Positions 38,481 to 47,748 of a DNA stretch of 64,000 nt are shown in pieces (the stretch's first letter is position 1; each line of letters opens with the position of its first letter). The notes below the pieces were generated by a model. The model had not been told where the DNA came from. It saw only the letters and a program-made list of their open reading frames with translations, and ran no database searches. This DNA is from Stenotrophomonas nematodicola (GTDB lineage: Bacteria > Pseudomonadota > Gammaproteobacteria > Xanthomonadales > Xanthomonadaceae). A program made the translations under genes and the position numbers. The stretch covers positions 1-64,000 of the forward strand of contig NZ_WIAY01000005.1 in assembly GCF_009467805.1 (NCBI RefSeq), given 5' to 3'.

Positions 38481-38506
38481 AAACGCCCGGCCAGGGCCGG
38501 GCGTTT
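38481..38506. terminator. Terminator after htpX (imperfect T tract)
   Basis: AAACGCCCGGCC and GGCCGGGCGTTT form a perfect 12-base stem with a two-base loop. The minus-strand T tract after it is broken (TTTCGTTTGCG), so termination may be partial. It lies 22 bases beyond the htpX stop. Confidence 0.7.
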
Positions 38507-38528
38507 CGGGGGGCAGTGCCGTCCGGGA

Positions 38529-39401
38529 TCAGGCGACGGTGCTGTTGGCGGCCTTCAGGGCAGCGATGCGCTCGTCCAGCGGCGGGTGGCTCATGAACAG
38601 CTTGCGGGCCGTGGAGCCGGCGATGCCGAAGGCCGCGATCTGGGTCGGCAGGGTGCTCTGGCCGTGGTTGAGCTTGAGGCGTTCCAGCGCGGCGATCATC
38701 TTCTGACGGCCGGCCAGGTTGGCACCGCCGGCGTCGGCGCGGAATTCGCGGTGGCGCGAGAACCACATCGAGATCATCGTGGCGAACAGGCCGAACACCA
38801 TCTCCAGCACGAACACGATGATGTAGTAGGCGAAGCCACGGCCGCCGCCTTCGCGGTTGCCCGACAGCGCGCTGTCGATGACACCACCGACCACGCGGGC
38901 CAGCACGATCACGAAGGTGTTCAGCACGCCCTGCAGCAGCGCCATCGTGATCATGTCGCCATTGGCCACGTGCGCGATTTCGTGGCCCAGCACGGCCTCG
39001 GCCTCGTCTTCGCTCATGTTGTGCAGCAGGCCGGTGGACACCGCCACCAGGGCCTTGTTGCGGTTGGCGCCAGTGGCGAACGCGTTGATCTCCGGGCCGT
39101 CGTAGACCGCCACTTCCGGCATGCCGATGCCGGCGGCACGGGCTTGGCGTTCCACCGTGGCCAGCAGCCAGCGCTCGGTCGGGTTGCGCGGCTCGGTGAT
39201 CACCACCGCGCCGGTGGAGCGCTTGGCCATCCACTTGGACAGCAGCAGCGAAATGAACGAACCGCCGAAGCCGAAGATGGCCGCCATCACCAGCAGGCCG
39301 CTCATCTGGTTGGGGTTGACCCCCAGCACCGACATCACGATACCGGCCAGGATCAGCACCGCGAGGTTGGTCAGAAGAAAGAGGGCAATGCGACTGAACA
39401 T
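38529..39401 (-). CDS. htpX: Protease HtpX
   Basis: A 290-residue inner-membrane M48 metalloprotease of membrane-protein quality control. Two N-terminal helices come first, then the zinc motif [18 protein letters not shown], two further helices and the third ligand region [13 protein letters not shown]. The ATG at 39401 begins [12 protein letters not shown], the family start. Not adjacent to the M48 protein at 52260-53156. No heat-shock promoter was identified. Confidence 0.95.
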   Translation of the reverse strand: MFSRIALFLLTNLAVLILAGIVMSVLGVNPNQMSGLLVMAAIFGFGGSFISLLLSKWMAKRSTGAVVITEPRNPTERWLLATVERQARAAGIGMPEVAVYDGPEINAFATGANRNKALVAVSTGLLHNMSEDEAEAVLGHEIAHVANGDMITMALLQGVLNTFVIVLARVVGGVIDSALSGNREGGGRGFAYYIIVFVLEMVFGLFATMISMWFSRHREFRADAGGANLAGRQKMIAALERLKLNHGQSTLPTQIAAFGIAGSTARKLFMSHPPLDERIAALKAANSTVA

Positions 39402-39494
39402 GGGAAAGGGACGCTTTGAAGAGGGATTTGACTGCAAATCTGCGGTGCCTTCATGTTGAATTCAAGTCGGAAACTGACCGACGATTCATAGTTC

Positions 39495-40379
39495 ATGTCC
39501 ATGACTCCCTACGTCGGGCGTTTCGCCCCCTCCCCCACCGGCCCGCTGCACCCCGGCTCCGTGCTTGCCGCGCTGGGCAGCTGGCTGCTCGCGCGGCACG
39601 CCGGCGGGCAATGGCTGGTACGGGTGGAGGATGTCGACCCGCCGCGCACCGTGCCCGGAGCCGTTGCCGGGCAACTGGCCACGCTGGCCGCCTTCGGACT
39701 GCACAGCGATGGCCCGGTCCTGCACCAGAGTCAGCGGGACGCTGCCTACCAGGCCGCGCTCGCGCAGCTGCTGGACGCCGGCCTGGCCTTCGCCTGCCAT
39801 TGCAGCCGCCGCGATCTGGCCGACCAGGGCGGCATCCACCATCACTGCGTCCCACGTCCTCCGCGCGCCCAGCCGGCCATCCGCCTGCGTGTCGCACCCG
39901 GCACGGTGGTGAGCTTCAACGACGGCCTGCGCGGCCCGATCCGCCAGGACGTGCATGCCGACGTCGGCGACGTGGTGCTGCGCCGCGCCGATGGCTACTG
40001 GGCCTACCAGCTGGCAGTGGTGGTCGATGACGGCGCGCAGGGCATCACCGATATCGTGCGCGGGGCCGACCTGCTCGATTCCACCCCGCGCCAGATCCTG
40101 CTGCAGCAGGCGCTCGGCCTGCCCACCCCGCGCTACCTGCACCTGCCGCTGCTGCTCGATGCCGATGGCCGCAAGCTGTCCAAATCCACGGCCGCCGCGC
40201 CGGTGGATGCCGTCAACCCGCTGCCGGCCCTGCGCCAGGCCTGGGCCGCGCTGGGCCAGGACCCGGGAGCGCTGGCGACGGTCGATGAGGCCGGCGACGC
40301 CCTGCGCGCCGCCCGCGCAGCGTTCGACCCGCGCCGCCTGTCACCGGTCGACATTCCGCTCCGCCCCGCCGCGCCGTGA
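39495..40379 (+). CDS. gluQ: Glutamyl-Q tRNA(Asp) synthetase
   Basis: A 294-residue enzyme attaching glutamate to queuosine of tRNA-Asp. The glutamyl-tRNA synthetase-like catalytic core reads GRFAPSPTGPLHPGSVLAALGSWLLA (HIGH-like HPGS) with KLSKS at the end (DGRKLSKSTAAAP). The anticodon-binding domain of a normal GluRS is absent. Zinc ligands lie in FACHCSRRDLADQ and HHHCVPR. Queuosine maturation enzyme queG is also in this window. The start is the ATG at 39495; an in-frame ATG at 39501 is possible. Confidence 0.93.
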   Translation: MSMTPYVGRFAPSPTGPLHPGSVLAALGSWLLARHAGGQWLVRVEDVDPPRTVPGAVAGQLATLAAFGLHSDGPVLHQSQRDAAYQAALAQLLDAGLAFACHCSRRDLADQGGIHHHCVPRPPRAQPAIRLRVAPGTVVSFNDGLRGPIRQDVHADVGDVVLRRADGYWAYQLAVVVDDGAQGITDIVRGADLLDSTPRQILLQQALGLPTPRYLHLPLLLDADGRKLSKSTAAAPVDAVNPLPALRQAWAALGQDPGALATVDEAGDALRAARAAFDPRRLSPVDIPLRPAAP

Positions 40380-40456
40380 CCGCCCCCTTTTTTTTGCGGT
40401 TGTTGCAGAATCCCCTTCCCCCCTATTGCTGGCCCTGCCGTTCGGAGTAGCTGCTC

Positions 40457-41197
40457 ATGACATCTCGCGTCGCACTGGTCACCGGTGGCACCGGCGGCAT
40501 CGGCACCGCCATCTGCCAGCGCCTGGCCGACCAGGGCCATCGGGTCGCCACCAACTACCGCGACCAGGCCAAGGCCGACGCCTGGCGGGAGATGATGCTG
40601 GCGCGCGGCTGCGACGTGGCGCTCTTCCGTGGCGACGTCTCCAACCCGGACACGGCCGAGGCGATGGTGCAGTCGGTCGAGGCCGCGCTGGGCCCGGTGG
40701 AGATCCTCATCAACAACGCCGGCATCACCCGCGACACCACCTTCCACCGCATGCGCGCCGAGCAGTGGCACGACGTCATCAACACCAACCTCAACTCGGT
40801 GTTCAACGTCACCCGCCCGGTGATCGAAGGCATGCGTCGCCGGGGCTGGGGCCGGGTCATCCAGATCAGTTCGATCAACGGTCTGAAGGGCCAGTACGGC
40901 CAGGCGAACTACGCCGCCGCGAAGGCCGGCATGCACGGGTTCACCATCTCGCTGGCGCGCGAGAATGCCGGCTTCGGCATCACCGTCAACACCATCTCGC
41001 CCGGCTATGTGGCCACCGACATGGTGATGGCGGTACCGGACGAAGTGCGCGCCAAGATCATCGCCGACATTCCGACCGGCCGCCTCGGCAAGCCCGAGGA
41101 AATCGCCTATGCGGTGGCCTTCCTGGTGGCCGAGGAAGCGGCCTGGATCACCGGTTCGAACCTGGACATCAACGGCGGCCACCATATGGGCTGGTGA
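40457..41197 (+). CDS. phaB: Acetoacetyl-CoA reductase (PhaB/PhbB type)
   Basis: A 246-residue short-chain dehydrogenase that reduces acetoacetyl-CoA to 3-hydroxybutyryl-CoA, the polyhydroxybutyrate monomer. NADPH site VTGGTGGIGTAICQRLA, catalytic triad SSINGLKGQYGQANYAAAKAG, and ending ITGSNLDINGGHHMGW, which is typical of PhbB rather than FabG. GGAG stands nine bases before the ATG. The regulator phaR follows 168 bases downstream. Polymerase phaC is not in the window. Confidence 0.92.
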   Translation: MTSRVALVTGGTGGIGTAICQRLADQGHRVATNYRDQAKADAWREMMLARGCDVALFRGDVSNPDTAEAMVQSVEAALGPVEILINNAGITRDTTFHRMRAEQWHDVINTNLNSVFNVTRPVIEGMRRRGWGRVIQISSINGLKGQYGQANYAAAKAGMHGFTISLARENAGFGITVNTISPGYVATDMVMAVPDEVRAKIIADIPTGRLGKPEEIAYAVAFLVAEEAAWITGSNLDINGGHHMGW

Positions 41198-41231
41198 GTG
41201 CGCCGCCGGGCACCGCCCGGCGCACGCGCCA

Positions 41232-41340
41232 ATGCTGCACCCCTCGAAATTCCATGCTGCGCAACATGAATCGGCCCGGATACCCCGCCGCATGGGCCTT
41301 CCGGCGGTTGCATAGGCTGCTGCACTGCGCCATGCTGCGC
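41232..41340. promoter_or_regulatory. Repeated ATGCTGC(A/G)C motifs upstream of phaR
   Basis: Three exact ATGCTGC(A/G)C copies at 41232-41240, 41254-41262 and 41332-41340, plus GCTGCTGCACTGCGC just before the last. TGC-rich clusters are the kind of sequence PhaR proteins bind in other bacteria, suggesting autoregulation of phaR. Spacing is irregular and no experiment supports it here. Confidence 0.45.
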
Positions 41341-41365
41341 GCCTACTGTGACGAGTGATTGCTTC

Positions 41366-41917
41366 ATGGCTGCGACCCGCATTATCAAGAAGTATCCCAA
41401 CCGCCGTCTCTACGACACTGAAATTTCGAGCTACATCACCATCGAAGACGTCCGCCAGCTGATCCTGGATGGCGAGGACTTCGAAGTCCGCGACGCCAAG
41501 AGCGGCGACGATCTGACCCGTTCGGTGCTGCTGCAGATCATCGCCGACCAGGAACAGGACGGCGAACCGATGCTGTCCACCCAGCTGCTGAGCCAGTTGA
41601 TCCGCTTCTACGGCGATTCGCTGCAGGGCTTCATGGGCAATTACCTGGAGCGCAGCATGCAGGTGTTCCTGGACCAGCAGCAGCAGTTCCGCCAGCAGAT
41701 GGGCAACCTGCTCGGCCAGACGCCGTGGGCGATGATGAACCAGCTGACCGAGCGCAACCTGGAGCTGTGGCAGGACTTCCAGCGCAACATGGGCACCGGC
41801 TTCGGCGGGCGTCCGGGTGGCACCGGTACCGGCCCCGCGGCGGGCGGCGGCACCGCCGGCGGCGCACGCAAGCCCGATGCACCGTCCACCCCGGGCACCG
41901 GCAAGACGCGCCGCTGA
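41366..41917 (+). CDS. phaR: Polyhydroxyalkanoate synthesis repressor PhaR
   Basis: A 183-residue DNA-binding repressor of storage-granule genes. The N-terminal domain RIIKKYPNRRLYDTEISSYITIEDV is the highly conserved PhaR motif, followed by FEVRDAKSGDDLTRSVLLQIIADQE and a helical C-terminal part with MGNLLGQTPWAMMNQLTERN. The tail is Gly-rich and disordered. It normally senses free polyhydroxyalkanoate or granules. The start at 41366 gives MAATRIIKKYP. Follows phaB and is preceded by a cluster of TGC-rich repeats. Confidence 0.94.
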   Translation: MAATRIIKKYPNRRLYDTEISSYITIEDVRQLILDGEDFEVRDAKSGDDLTRSVLLQIIADQEQDGEPMLSTQLLSQLIRFYGDSLQGFMGNYLERSMQVFLDQQQQFRQQMGNLLGQTPWAMMNQLTERNLELWQDFQRNMGTGFGGRPGGTGTGPAAGGGTAGGARKPDAPSTPGTGKTRR

Positions 41918-41945
41918 TCCACCGCGCGTCCGGCTCCGCAACGAC

Positions 41946-41976
41946 AAACGGCGCAGCCCTCGGGCCGCGCCGTTTT
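41946..41976. terminator. Bidirectional terminator between phaR and the TraB-like gene
   Basis: AAACGGCGC and GCGCCGTTTT pair in an outer stem with an inner GCCC-TC-GGGC stem, flanked by A and T runs. It serves both convergent genes. Confidence 0.85.
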
Positions 41977-41996
41977 CGCAGGTGCTGCGCGCAGAC

Positions 41997-42956
41997 TCAG
42001 CGCTTGGGCTTGGCGCAGCCCGTGCAGATCCGCTCCACCGTGTAGCCTTTGGCGCGCAGCTTCTCGACCACGCCGTCGTTGCCCAGCAGGTGCAGCGTGC
42101 CCACCACCACCAGCGTACCGCCCTGCCCGGCCTGCAGGTGCTGCTGCAGCTTGGGCACCCAAGCGTCATTGCGGTCGGTATTGATGCGCTTGTACAACTG
42201 CGGGTACTGGCCGCGCATCTGCGTGGCCATCGAATTCCACAGCAGCTTGTCGTCGCCGCGGCGCCAGGCATCGTGCAGCTTGCGCCCGTCCTCGTCACCC
42301 TTGTCGGCCTGTTCCAGCGCCTCGGCGACCATCTGCTGCTGCTCCTGCGCCGACATCCCCGACAACACTGCGATCTGGGTGTCGATGTCTTCCAGGCCGG
42401 CGGTGGCTTTGCCCGAGGCAGCTGCCTGGGTCATGAAGTGGCGGTCCAGACCGAGCTTCGGGTCCAGGCCCATCTTGGTGAACTGACTGAGGGTGATGGT
42501 CAGCCCGACGAACCACGGCTTCATGCCCTGCAGCTGCGCCAGCGGCAGGTTGTTGTCGCGCGCATAGGCCTGCAGCCGCGTCCAGGTGGGCGCATCGAGG
42601 TCGCGCTTGAGCTCGCTGCCATCGGTACGCACCGCCGCCTGCACCATCTTCTGTGCCAGCTGCGGCGACTCCATGTCCTGCGGCGACAGCTCGAACACCA
42701 CGCGCTGCGCGTCGGCGAACGCGCGGTCCACGTCCGCCGAGAGCGGGTAGTCGCCGGGGCGCAGCAGGTGGAAGGAGCCCAGCAGATAGACACGGCTGTC
42801 GCCGGGGCCGGTGACCTTCCACAACAGCGGCACCGGGGCGGCCGCCTTTGCCGCCGGTTTTGCAGCCGGGGCGGCAGCGCGGGCCTGCGCGGGCATGCCG
42901 AACGACAGGCCGGCGGCGATCAGCAACGGGAACAGGCAACGGGACAACATGCGCAT
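41997..42956 (-). CDS. TraB/GumN family protein
   Basis: A 319-residue protein with a signal peptide (ending near AQARA), an Ala/Lys/Pro-rich linker and the TraB/GumN domain: LWKVTGPGDSRVYLLGSFHLLRPGDYPL, and the C-terminal TLVVVGTLHLLGNDGVVEKLRAKGY. The GSFH and VGTLHL motifs are characteristic. GumN in Xanthomonas lies in the xanthan cluster, but the family is widely spread and of unclear biochemistry. Cotranscribed with the preceding DUF1684 lipoprotein gene, four bases apart. Function unknown; periplasmic location inferred. Confidence 0.88.
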   Translation of the reverse strand: MRMLSRCLFPLLIAAGLSFGMPAQARAAAPAAKPAAKAAAPVPLLWKVTGPGDSRVYLLGSFHLLRPGDYPLSADVDRAFADAQRVVFELSPQDMESPQLAQKMVQAAVRTDGSELKRDLDAPTWTRLQAYARDNNLPLAQLQGMKPWFVGLTITLSQFTKMGLDPKLGLDRHFMTQAAASGKATAGLEDIDTQIAVLSGMSAQEQQQMVAEALEQADKGDEDGRKLHDAWRRGDDKLLWNSMATQMRGQYPQLYKRINTDRNDAWVPKLQQHLQAGQGGTLVVVGTLHLLGNDGVVEKLRAKGYTVERICTGCAKPKR

Positions 42957-42960
42957 GGGT

Positions 42961-43899
42961 TCAACCCTCTCCTTCGGGTGCGTGATAAGCCTTCTCACCG
43001 GCGTCAACGCGCAGATCGAGGCGGTTTTCAGGGGGTGTCAGCGGACAGGTGGCGAACGGTGTGAACGCGCACGGCGGGTTGTAGGCGTGGTTGAAATCCA
43101 GCACGACCCGGCCTTGGGCATCGGGCGCGTCCGTGTCCAGGTAGCGACCCGCCGGGTAACTGCCGTGGCCGCTGGTGCGGTCACCGAAGATCACAAACAG
43201 CGGCCCCCCCGGTTCTCCGATGGCCTCCAGCCGGTAGGTGGCGCCATCGCGCTCGAACTCCAACGCGCCGGCGTTGGGCATGGCGGTGGTCAGGCCGGTG
43301 ATGTCCACGATCGACAGCGTTTTACCCGCCGGGTGCGGAACGAAGCGGGCCTGCACCTTCCATGACGGGCCGCCGGGCCAGTACAGCAGGCCGGTGAAGC
43401 CGGTGCGCGAGGCAGCATCGGCATGTTTGACCCGCAGCGCGAAACGCTCGCCCCGATGGATCAGGCTCAGGTGGCCCTTGCCGCCATCGAAGGCGATCAC
43501 GGTCGGGGTTGCATCACGATCGCTGAAGAAGCGGATGCGCCCGTGCACCGGTGCCCCGTCCACGGTGAGCGCCACGCCACGTTCGGGCGTGAACCAGACC
43601 TGGTCCCCCGTGCGCGCCACCATGCCCAGCTTGTCCGGCCCCACGGCAAGGCGGATGCCACTGCCCGGACCACGGCCGATGTAATGCGCCTTGTGCTCCA
43701 GCCAGTGCAGGCCGACCAGGGTGGTCCAGCCATCGGCGGCCACCAGGTCGGTGTAACGCTGCTGGCGCCACTGCTGCTGCTCGGCCGCGAAGGCTGGATC
43801 GGTCGCCATCGCCACCGGCGCATCCGCCGCCTTGTCCCCGCAGCCTCCGAACACGATCACCATGCAGGCCAGTGCGACCTGCCTTCCCCACTTCCCCAT
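42961..43899 (-). CDS. DUF1684 domain lipoprotein
   Basis: A 312-residue protein starting MGKWGRQVALACMVIVFGGCGDK, with lipobox FGGC and so likely lipid-anchored. The DUF1684 region includes AADGWTTLVGLHWLEHKAHYIGRGPGSGIRL, ALRVKHADAASRTGFTGL and the ending YNPPCAFTPFATCPLTPPENRLDLRVDAGEKAYH. The latter two Cys and the PENRL block are conserved in the family. Its function is unknown. It stands between mutL (upstream) and the TraB-like gene. AAGGGGAC precedes the start. Confidence 0.87.
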   Translation of the reverse strand: MGKWGRQVALACMVIVFGGCGDKAADAPVAMATDPAFAAEQQQWRQQRYTDLVAADGWTTLVGLHWLEHKAHYIGRGPGSGIRLAVGPDKLGMVARTGDQVWFTPERGVALTVDGAPVHGRIRFFSDRDATPTVIAFDGGKGHLSLIHRGERFALRVKHADAASRTGFTGLLYWPGGPSWKVQARFVPHPAGKTLSIVDITGLTTAMPNAGALEFERDGATYRLEAIGEPGGPLFVIFGDRTSGHGSYPAGRYLDTDAPDAQGRVVLDFNHAYNPPCAFTPFATCPLTPPENRLDLRVDAGEKAYHAPEGEG

Positions 43900-43910
43900 G
43901 TCTGTCCCCT

Positions 43911-45791
43911 TCAACGTCCGCGCAGGAACCAGCGGTCGATTTCCGCCAGCGAAAAACGGGCCCAGGTCGGCCGGCCGTGGTTGCACTGGCCGGAACGCTC
44001 GGTGATTTCCATGTCGCGCAGCAGCGCGTTCATTTCCGGCACCGTGAGCCGTCGGTTGGCGCGCACGGCACCGTGACAGGCCATCGTCGACAGGAGTTCG
44101 TCGCGTGCGCTGGCGATGCGCCGGCTCTGGCCGTGCTCACGCAGGTCGGTGAGCACATCGCGCAGCAGGCCTTCGGGTTCGGCGTTGGCCAGCAGCGCCG
44201 GAATGCTGCGCACATGCAGCGAGCCCGGTCCCGACCGGGTGATCTCAAAGCCCAGCGCCACCAGCGTGTCCGCCTCGCGCTCGGCGGTATCGGCATCGCG
44301 CTCGCCCACCGCCAGGGTGATCGGCACCAGCAGCGGTTGCGCGTGCAGCCCGATGCCGTCGTGCGCGGTCTTCAGCCGCTCGTAGCCGATGCGCTCATGG
44401 GCGGCGTGCATGTCCACCACGATCAGGCCTTCGGCGTTCTCGGCCAGGATGTAGATGCCGTGCAGCTGCGCGATGGCGTACCCCAACGGCGGCACGCCGC
44501 TGTCGGCGGAGGTCGCCGGCAGCCCGGACTGGCCCGGCACCGGCATCGACGCGGGTGCGGCGTCATCGTCGGCGCGCGGCTGCGCATACAGCGCGGCATA
44601 GGCCGAGGGCGCGTCGGCCACGCGCAGGCCCAACGGCGACTGTTGCGGCCGCCATTGGCCGCCCCCCATCCCGCCACCACCGCCCGCCCCGCCGGCCAAC
44701 GCGTAACCGCCGGTCGCTGCAGCGCCGCTCTGTCCTGCCTGCATCTCCATCGGCGCGGCGATGCCTGCACCTGCCTCGATGCCGACGGCGGTCATGCCGG
44801 CCCGGGTCTCGGCCAGCGCGTCCTTCAGGGTGCGGTAGACGAAATCGTGGATGAGGCGCGAATCGCGGAAACGCACCTCGTGCTTGGCCGGGTGCACATT
44901 GACGTCAACGCGGGTCGGGTCCAGCTCCAGGAACAGCACGTAGGCCGGCTGCCGACCGTGGAACAGCACGTCGCCATAGGCCATCTTCACCGCATGGGCG
45001 ACGCTGCGGTCACGCACCGACCGGCCATTGACGTACAGGTACTGCTGATCGGTACTGGCCCGCGAGTAATGCGGCTGCGCGATCCAGCCGTGCAGGCGCA
45101 GGCCGGCACCGCTGTGGTCCACGCGCAGCGCCTGGGCCGCGAAGTCGTCGCCGAGCGTCTCGCCCAGGCGCGCATCGGAATACAGGTCGCCGGGCTTGTA
45201 GCGTCGCGACGGTTTGCCGTTGTGTGAAACACGCAGCTCCACGTCCGGGCGGGCCAGCGCCAACGACCGCAACCATTCTTCGATATGGCCCAGTTCGGTG
45301 CGTTCGGCGCGCAGGAACTTGCGTCGGGCGGGCACGTTGTAGAACAGCTCACGCACTTCTACCGTGGTACCGGGTGCATGCGCGCGCGGGGTGACCTCCC
45401 CGAGTTTGCCGCCCTCGATCTGCAACGCCGAGCCGTGTGCGTCACCGGGGCGTCGCGAGGACAGGGTGAAGCGGCTGACCGAGGCGATCGACGGCAAGGC
45501 TTCGCCACGGAAACCCAGCGTGGCCACCGCTTCGAGATCGTCCAGGCTGGCGATCTTGCTGGTGGCGTGCCGGGAGACGGCCAGCGGCAGCTCTTCGGGA
45601 GCGATGCCACCGCCGTCGTCGCGGATCCGGATCAGGCGCACGCCACCTTCTTCCAGGTCGATGTCCACGCGTGTGGCGCCGGCATCGAGCGCGTTTTCCA
45701 CCAGTTCCTTGACCACCGAGGCCGGTCGTTCGACGACCTCGCCTGCAGCGATCTGATTGATGAGGATGTCGGGAAGTTGGCGGATGGTCAT
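43911..45791 (-). CDS. mutL: DNA mismatch repair protein MutL
   Basis: A 626-residue GHKL ATPase. The N-terminal domain has [34 protein letters not shown] and [16 protein letters not shown] poorly conserved linker (about 355-455, Gly- and Ala-rich) follows. The C-terminal domain has [12 protein letters not shown], equivalent to the endonuclease DQHA motif, and CNHGRP, so it may nick DNA as in organisms lacking MutH. The gene ends 11 bases before the DUF1684 start. Upstream lies a 57-bp tandem array that separates it from amiC. Confidence 0.95.
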   Translation of the reverse strand: MTIRQLPDILINQIAAGEVVERPASVVKELVENALDAGATRVDIDLEEGGVRLIRIRDDGGGIAPEELPLAVSRHATSKIASLDDLEAVATLGFRGEALPSIASVSRFTLSSRRPGDAHGSALQIEGGKLGEVTPRAHAPGTTVEVRELFYNVPARRKFLRAERTELGHIEEWLRSLALARPDVELRVSHNGKPSRRYKPGDLYSDARLGETLGDDFAAQALRVDHSGAGLRLHGWIAQPHYSRASTDQQYLYVNGRSVRDRSVAHAVKMAYGDVLFHGRQPAYVLFLELDPTRVDVNVHPAKHEVRFRDSRLIHDFVYRTLKDALAETRAGMTAVGIEAGAGIAAPMEMQAGQSGAAATGGYALAGGAGGGGGMGGGQWRPQQSPLGLRVADAPSAYAALYAQPRADDDAAPASMPVPGQSGLPATSADSGVPPLGYAIAQLHGIYILAENAEGLIVVDMHAAHERIGYERLKTAHDGIGLHAQPLLVPITLAVGERDADTAEREADTLVALGFEITRSGPGSLHVRSIPALLANAEPEGLLRDVLTDLREHGQSRRIASARDELLSTMACHGAVRANRRLTVPEMNALLRDMEITERSGQCNHGRPTWARFSLAEIDRWFLRGR

Positions 45792-45813
45792 GCGTGAATG
45801 ATAGCGGCATCCG

Positions 45814-46035
45814 TGCAGCCGGCCAGAGGCCGGCTCTACGGGTGAATCGAAACCCGCCATACGGGCAAATAAAAACCTGCCTTTGGCGCTGAGGTCAGCC
45901 GGCCAGAGGCCGGCTCTACGGGCAAATAAAAACCCGCCTTTGGCGCTGAGGTCAGCCGGCCAGAGGCCGGCTCTACGGGCAAATAAAAACCCGCCTTTGG
46001 CGCTGAGGTCAGCCGGCCAGAGGCCGGCTCTACGG
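45814..46035. repeat. 57-bp tandem repeat built from a GTAG palindrome and half a terminator
   Basis: A unit of 57 bases (first full copy at 45898, next at 45955 and 46012) begins GCCGGCCAGAGGCCGGCTCTAC (22-base REP palindrome plus CTAC), then a T/A-rich stretch with AAATAAAAACCCGCC and a short tail ending GAGGTCA. The earliest copy at 45814 is diverged and longer. The last unit is cut short and continues into the mirror half of the terminator. Because 57 is a multiple of three, a spurious 19-residue repeat appears on the minus strand. Copies differ by few or no bases, suggesting recent or ongoing duplication. Confidence 0.9.
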
Positions 46036-46037
46036 GC

Positions 46038-46071
46038 AAATAAAAACCCGCCTTTGGCGGGTTTTTATTTG
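46038..46071. terminator. Terminator after amiC
   Basis: AAATAAAAACCCGCC and GGCGGGTTTTTATTT form a long stem (15 bases) around TTT, with T and A runs on both sides. It ends the minus-strand amiC transcript and is symmetric, so it could act from either side. Its left half is what is repeated in the tandem array beside it. Confidence 0.9.
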
Positions 46072-47666
46072 CTTCCCCCGGCGACAGTGCCGGCGGCGTC
46101 GATTTCGGCCTGGGCGCGTGCGGCGTACAGGGTGCCGGGCGGAGGCTGGCGGCTGAAGAAGGTGTGCACGCCGTCGAGCACGGCCCCGGCGATCTGGCGC
46201 TGGTAGGCCGGATCGATCAGGCGCCGTTCCTCGTCCGGGTTGGAGATGAAGGCCGTTTCCACCAGCATCGCCGGCATGTCGGAGGTGCGCAGCACCGCGA
46301 AGTTGGCGCGCTCGATGTTCGGCTTGTGGTTCTTGCCGATCCGCTTCAACCCGCCCAGCACGTGCCCGGCCGCGTCTTCGGAGGCTTTCATGTAACCGCT
46401 CTGGGCCAGGTCCAGCAACACGTTCGCCAGGGTGCCCTCGGTCTGCTGCAGGCGCACGCCACCGACCAGATCGGCGGCGTTTTCCTTGTCCGCCAGCCAG
46501 CGGGCGCGCTGCGAGGACGCGCCTTTGGTGGACAGCACGTACACCGACGACCCGGTGGCCGCGCGGTTCTCGGCCGCGTCGGCATGGATCGAGATGAAGA
46601 TGTCGGCCTTGGCGGCGCGGGCCTTCTGCGCACGCATCGGCAACGGGATGAACACATCGGTGTCGCGGGTCAGGAACGCCTTCAGGCCCGGCGTGGCATT
46701 GACCTGCCGCGCCAGTTCGCGCGCGACGGCCAGGGTGATGTCCTTTTCGCGCTTGCCTGTCGGGCCGACCGCGCCGGGGTCCTGCCCACCGTGACCAGGA
46801 TCGATGGCGACCACCAGGGTGCGCATGCCCGGACGCATCTTCATCCGCGACGCATCGCTGGGCATCGCCGGACGCGGGGCCTCGGCTGCGGTCGTGGAGG
46901 CCGGTACCGGCGCGGGAGCCGGCGCTGCCACCACGGCTGCAGTGGGCTGGCCTGCGAGGATCGCTGCCGGCGAGGCAGAGTTGCTGGCGGCGTTGGCGCT
47001 GCCCGCGGCGGCCACGTTGGCCGTAGCCGTGGTCGGGGCGGGGGTCGGCAGCGGCGCAGCCGCAGTAGCGCTGGCCTGCTGTCGCACCGAGGCGGTCAGC
47101 AGCGCGGTCGCGCGGGCGGCATCGTTGCGCGCCTGGGCGCTGTCTGCCGGCGTCGGTGCAGGCGTCTGCGCGACTGCCGTCGGCGCAGCCGAGGAGGCCG
47201 GCGTGGCGGTCGATGCGGGAACGGTCGCGGTCGGCGCCGCGCTGGCCGGTGTGCTGGCCACGTTCGTGCCGCCATCGCCCGGCCATTCGATCACCAGCGT
47301 CGACTCATTGCCCTGCCTGCGCATCTGCGGCCTGAACGGCGCCACCGACTCGGCCAGGTCGAACACCACCCGGAACGTGCCGGGAACCGGCTGGCCGGTG
47401 CGCACGGCCGTCACCACGCCCTTCGGCGTGGGCAGCCTGAGGTTGCGGATGGCCGTGGAGTCGGGGAAATCGACCACCAGGCGGTTCGGGCCGGCCAGGG
47501 TGAGGGTCTTGTAGCCGCCGCTGCCGGACAGCGCGATTTCCGCGCGGGTGCCGGTGGCGCCCGTGTCCAGCGCCACCTGGCGGATCTCGCCCGCCCACGC
47601 CACGGCGCTCGCCAGACAGAGTCCGACGACGGCGCAGAGGGCAGTGAGTGGTTTCCCCATTGGCAT
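46065..47666 (-). CDS. amiC: N-acetylmuramoyl-L-alanine amidase with AMIN domain
   Basis: A 533-residue periplasmic cell-wall hydrolase. After a signal peptide (cleaved near AWAGE) comes an AMIN domain (IRQVALDTGATGTRAEIALSG to VVFDLAESVAPFRPQ, about 25-125), a 150-residue Ala/Pro/Thr-rich linker, and the amidase_3 domain. Zinc ligands are in AIDPGHGGQDPGAVG, GKREKDITLAVA and ISIHADAA, and the catalytic Glu is in VETAFISNPDEERRL. It cleaves amide bonds of septal peptidoglycan during cell separation. The linker is unusually long and low in complexity. Upstream lies tsaE in the same direction with an 82-base gap; this tsaE-amidase-mutL order is common in gammaproteobacteria. Confidence 0.95.
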   Translation of the reverse strand: MPMGKPLTALCAVVGLCLASAVAWAGEIRQVALDTGATGTRAEIALSGSGGYKTLTLAGPNRLVVDFPDSTAIRNLRLPTPKGVVTAVRTGQPVPGTFRVVFDLAESVAPFRPQMRRQGNESTLVIEWPGDGGTNVASTPASAAPTATVPASTATPASSAAPTAVAQTPAPTPADSAQARNDAARATALLTASVRQQASATAAAPLPTPAPTTATANVAAAGSANAASNSASPAAILAGQPTAAVVAAPAPAPVPASTTAAEAPRPAMPSDASRMKMRPGMRTLVVAIDPGHGGQDPGAVGPTGKREKDITLAVARELARQVNATPGLKAFLTRDTDVFIPLPMRAQKARAAKADIFISIHADAAENRAATGSSVYVLSTKGASSQRARWLADKENAADLVGGVRLQQTEGTLANVLLDLAQSGYMKASEDAAGHVLGGLKRIGKNHKPNIERANFAVLRTSDMPAMLVETAFISNPDEERRLIDPAYQRQIAGAVLDGVHTFFSRQPPPGTLYAARAQAEIDAAGTVAGGSK

Positions 47667-47748
47667 GGGTCAGGATTCAATCACCGCGCTGAATGAAATG
47701 CAACTCCTTTTCCCTTAATAATCCGTAACCTGCCGGATTTTCCTAGTG

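Noticed and set aside
45814..46035. Tandem repeats considered as a CRISPR array
   Set aside because: Units are contiguous without unique spacers, and no cas genes are present.
45836..46039. A 67-codon minus-strand frame with 19-residue repeats
   Set aside because: It arises because the 57-bp non-coding repeat is a multiple of three; no ribosome site and it would extend through REP palindromes.
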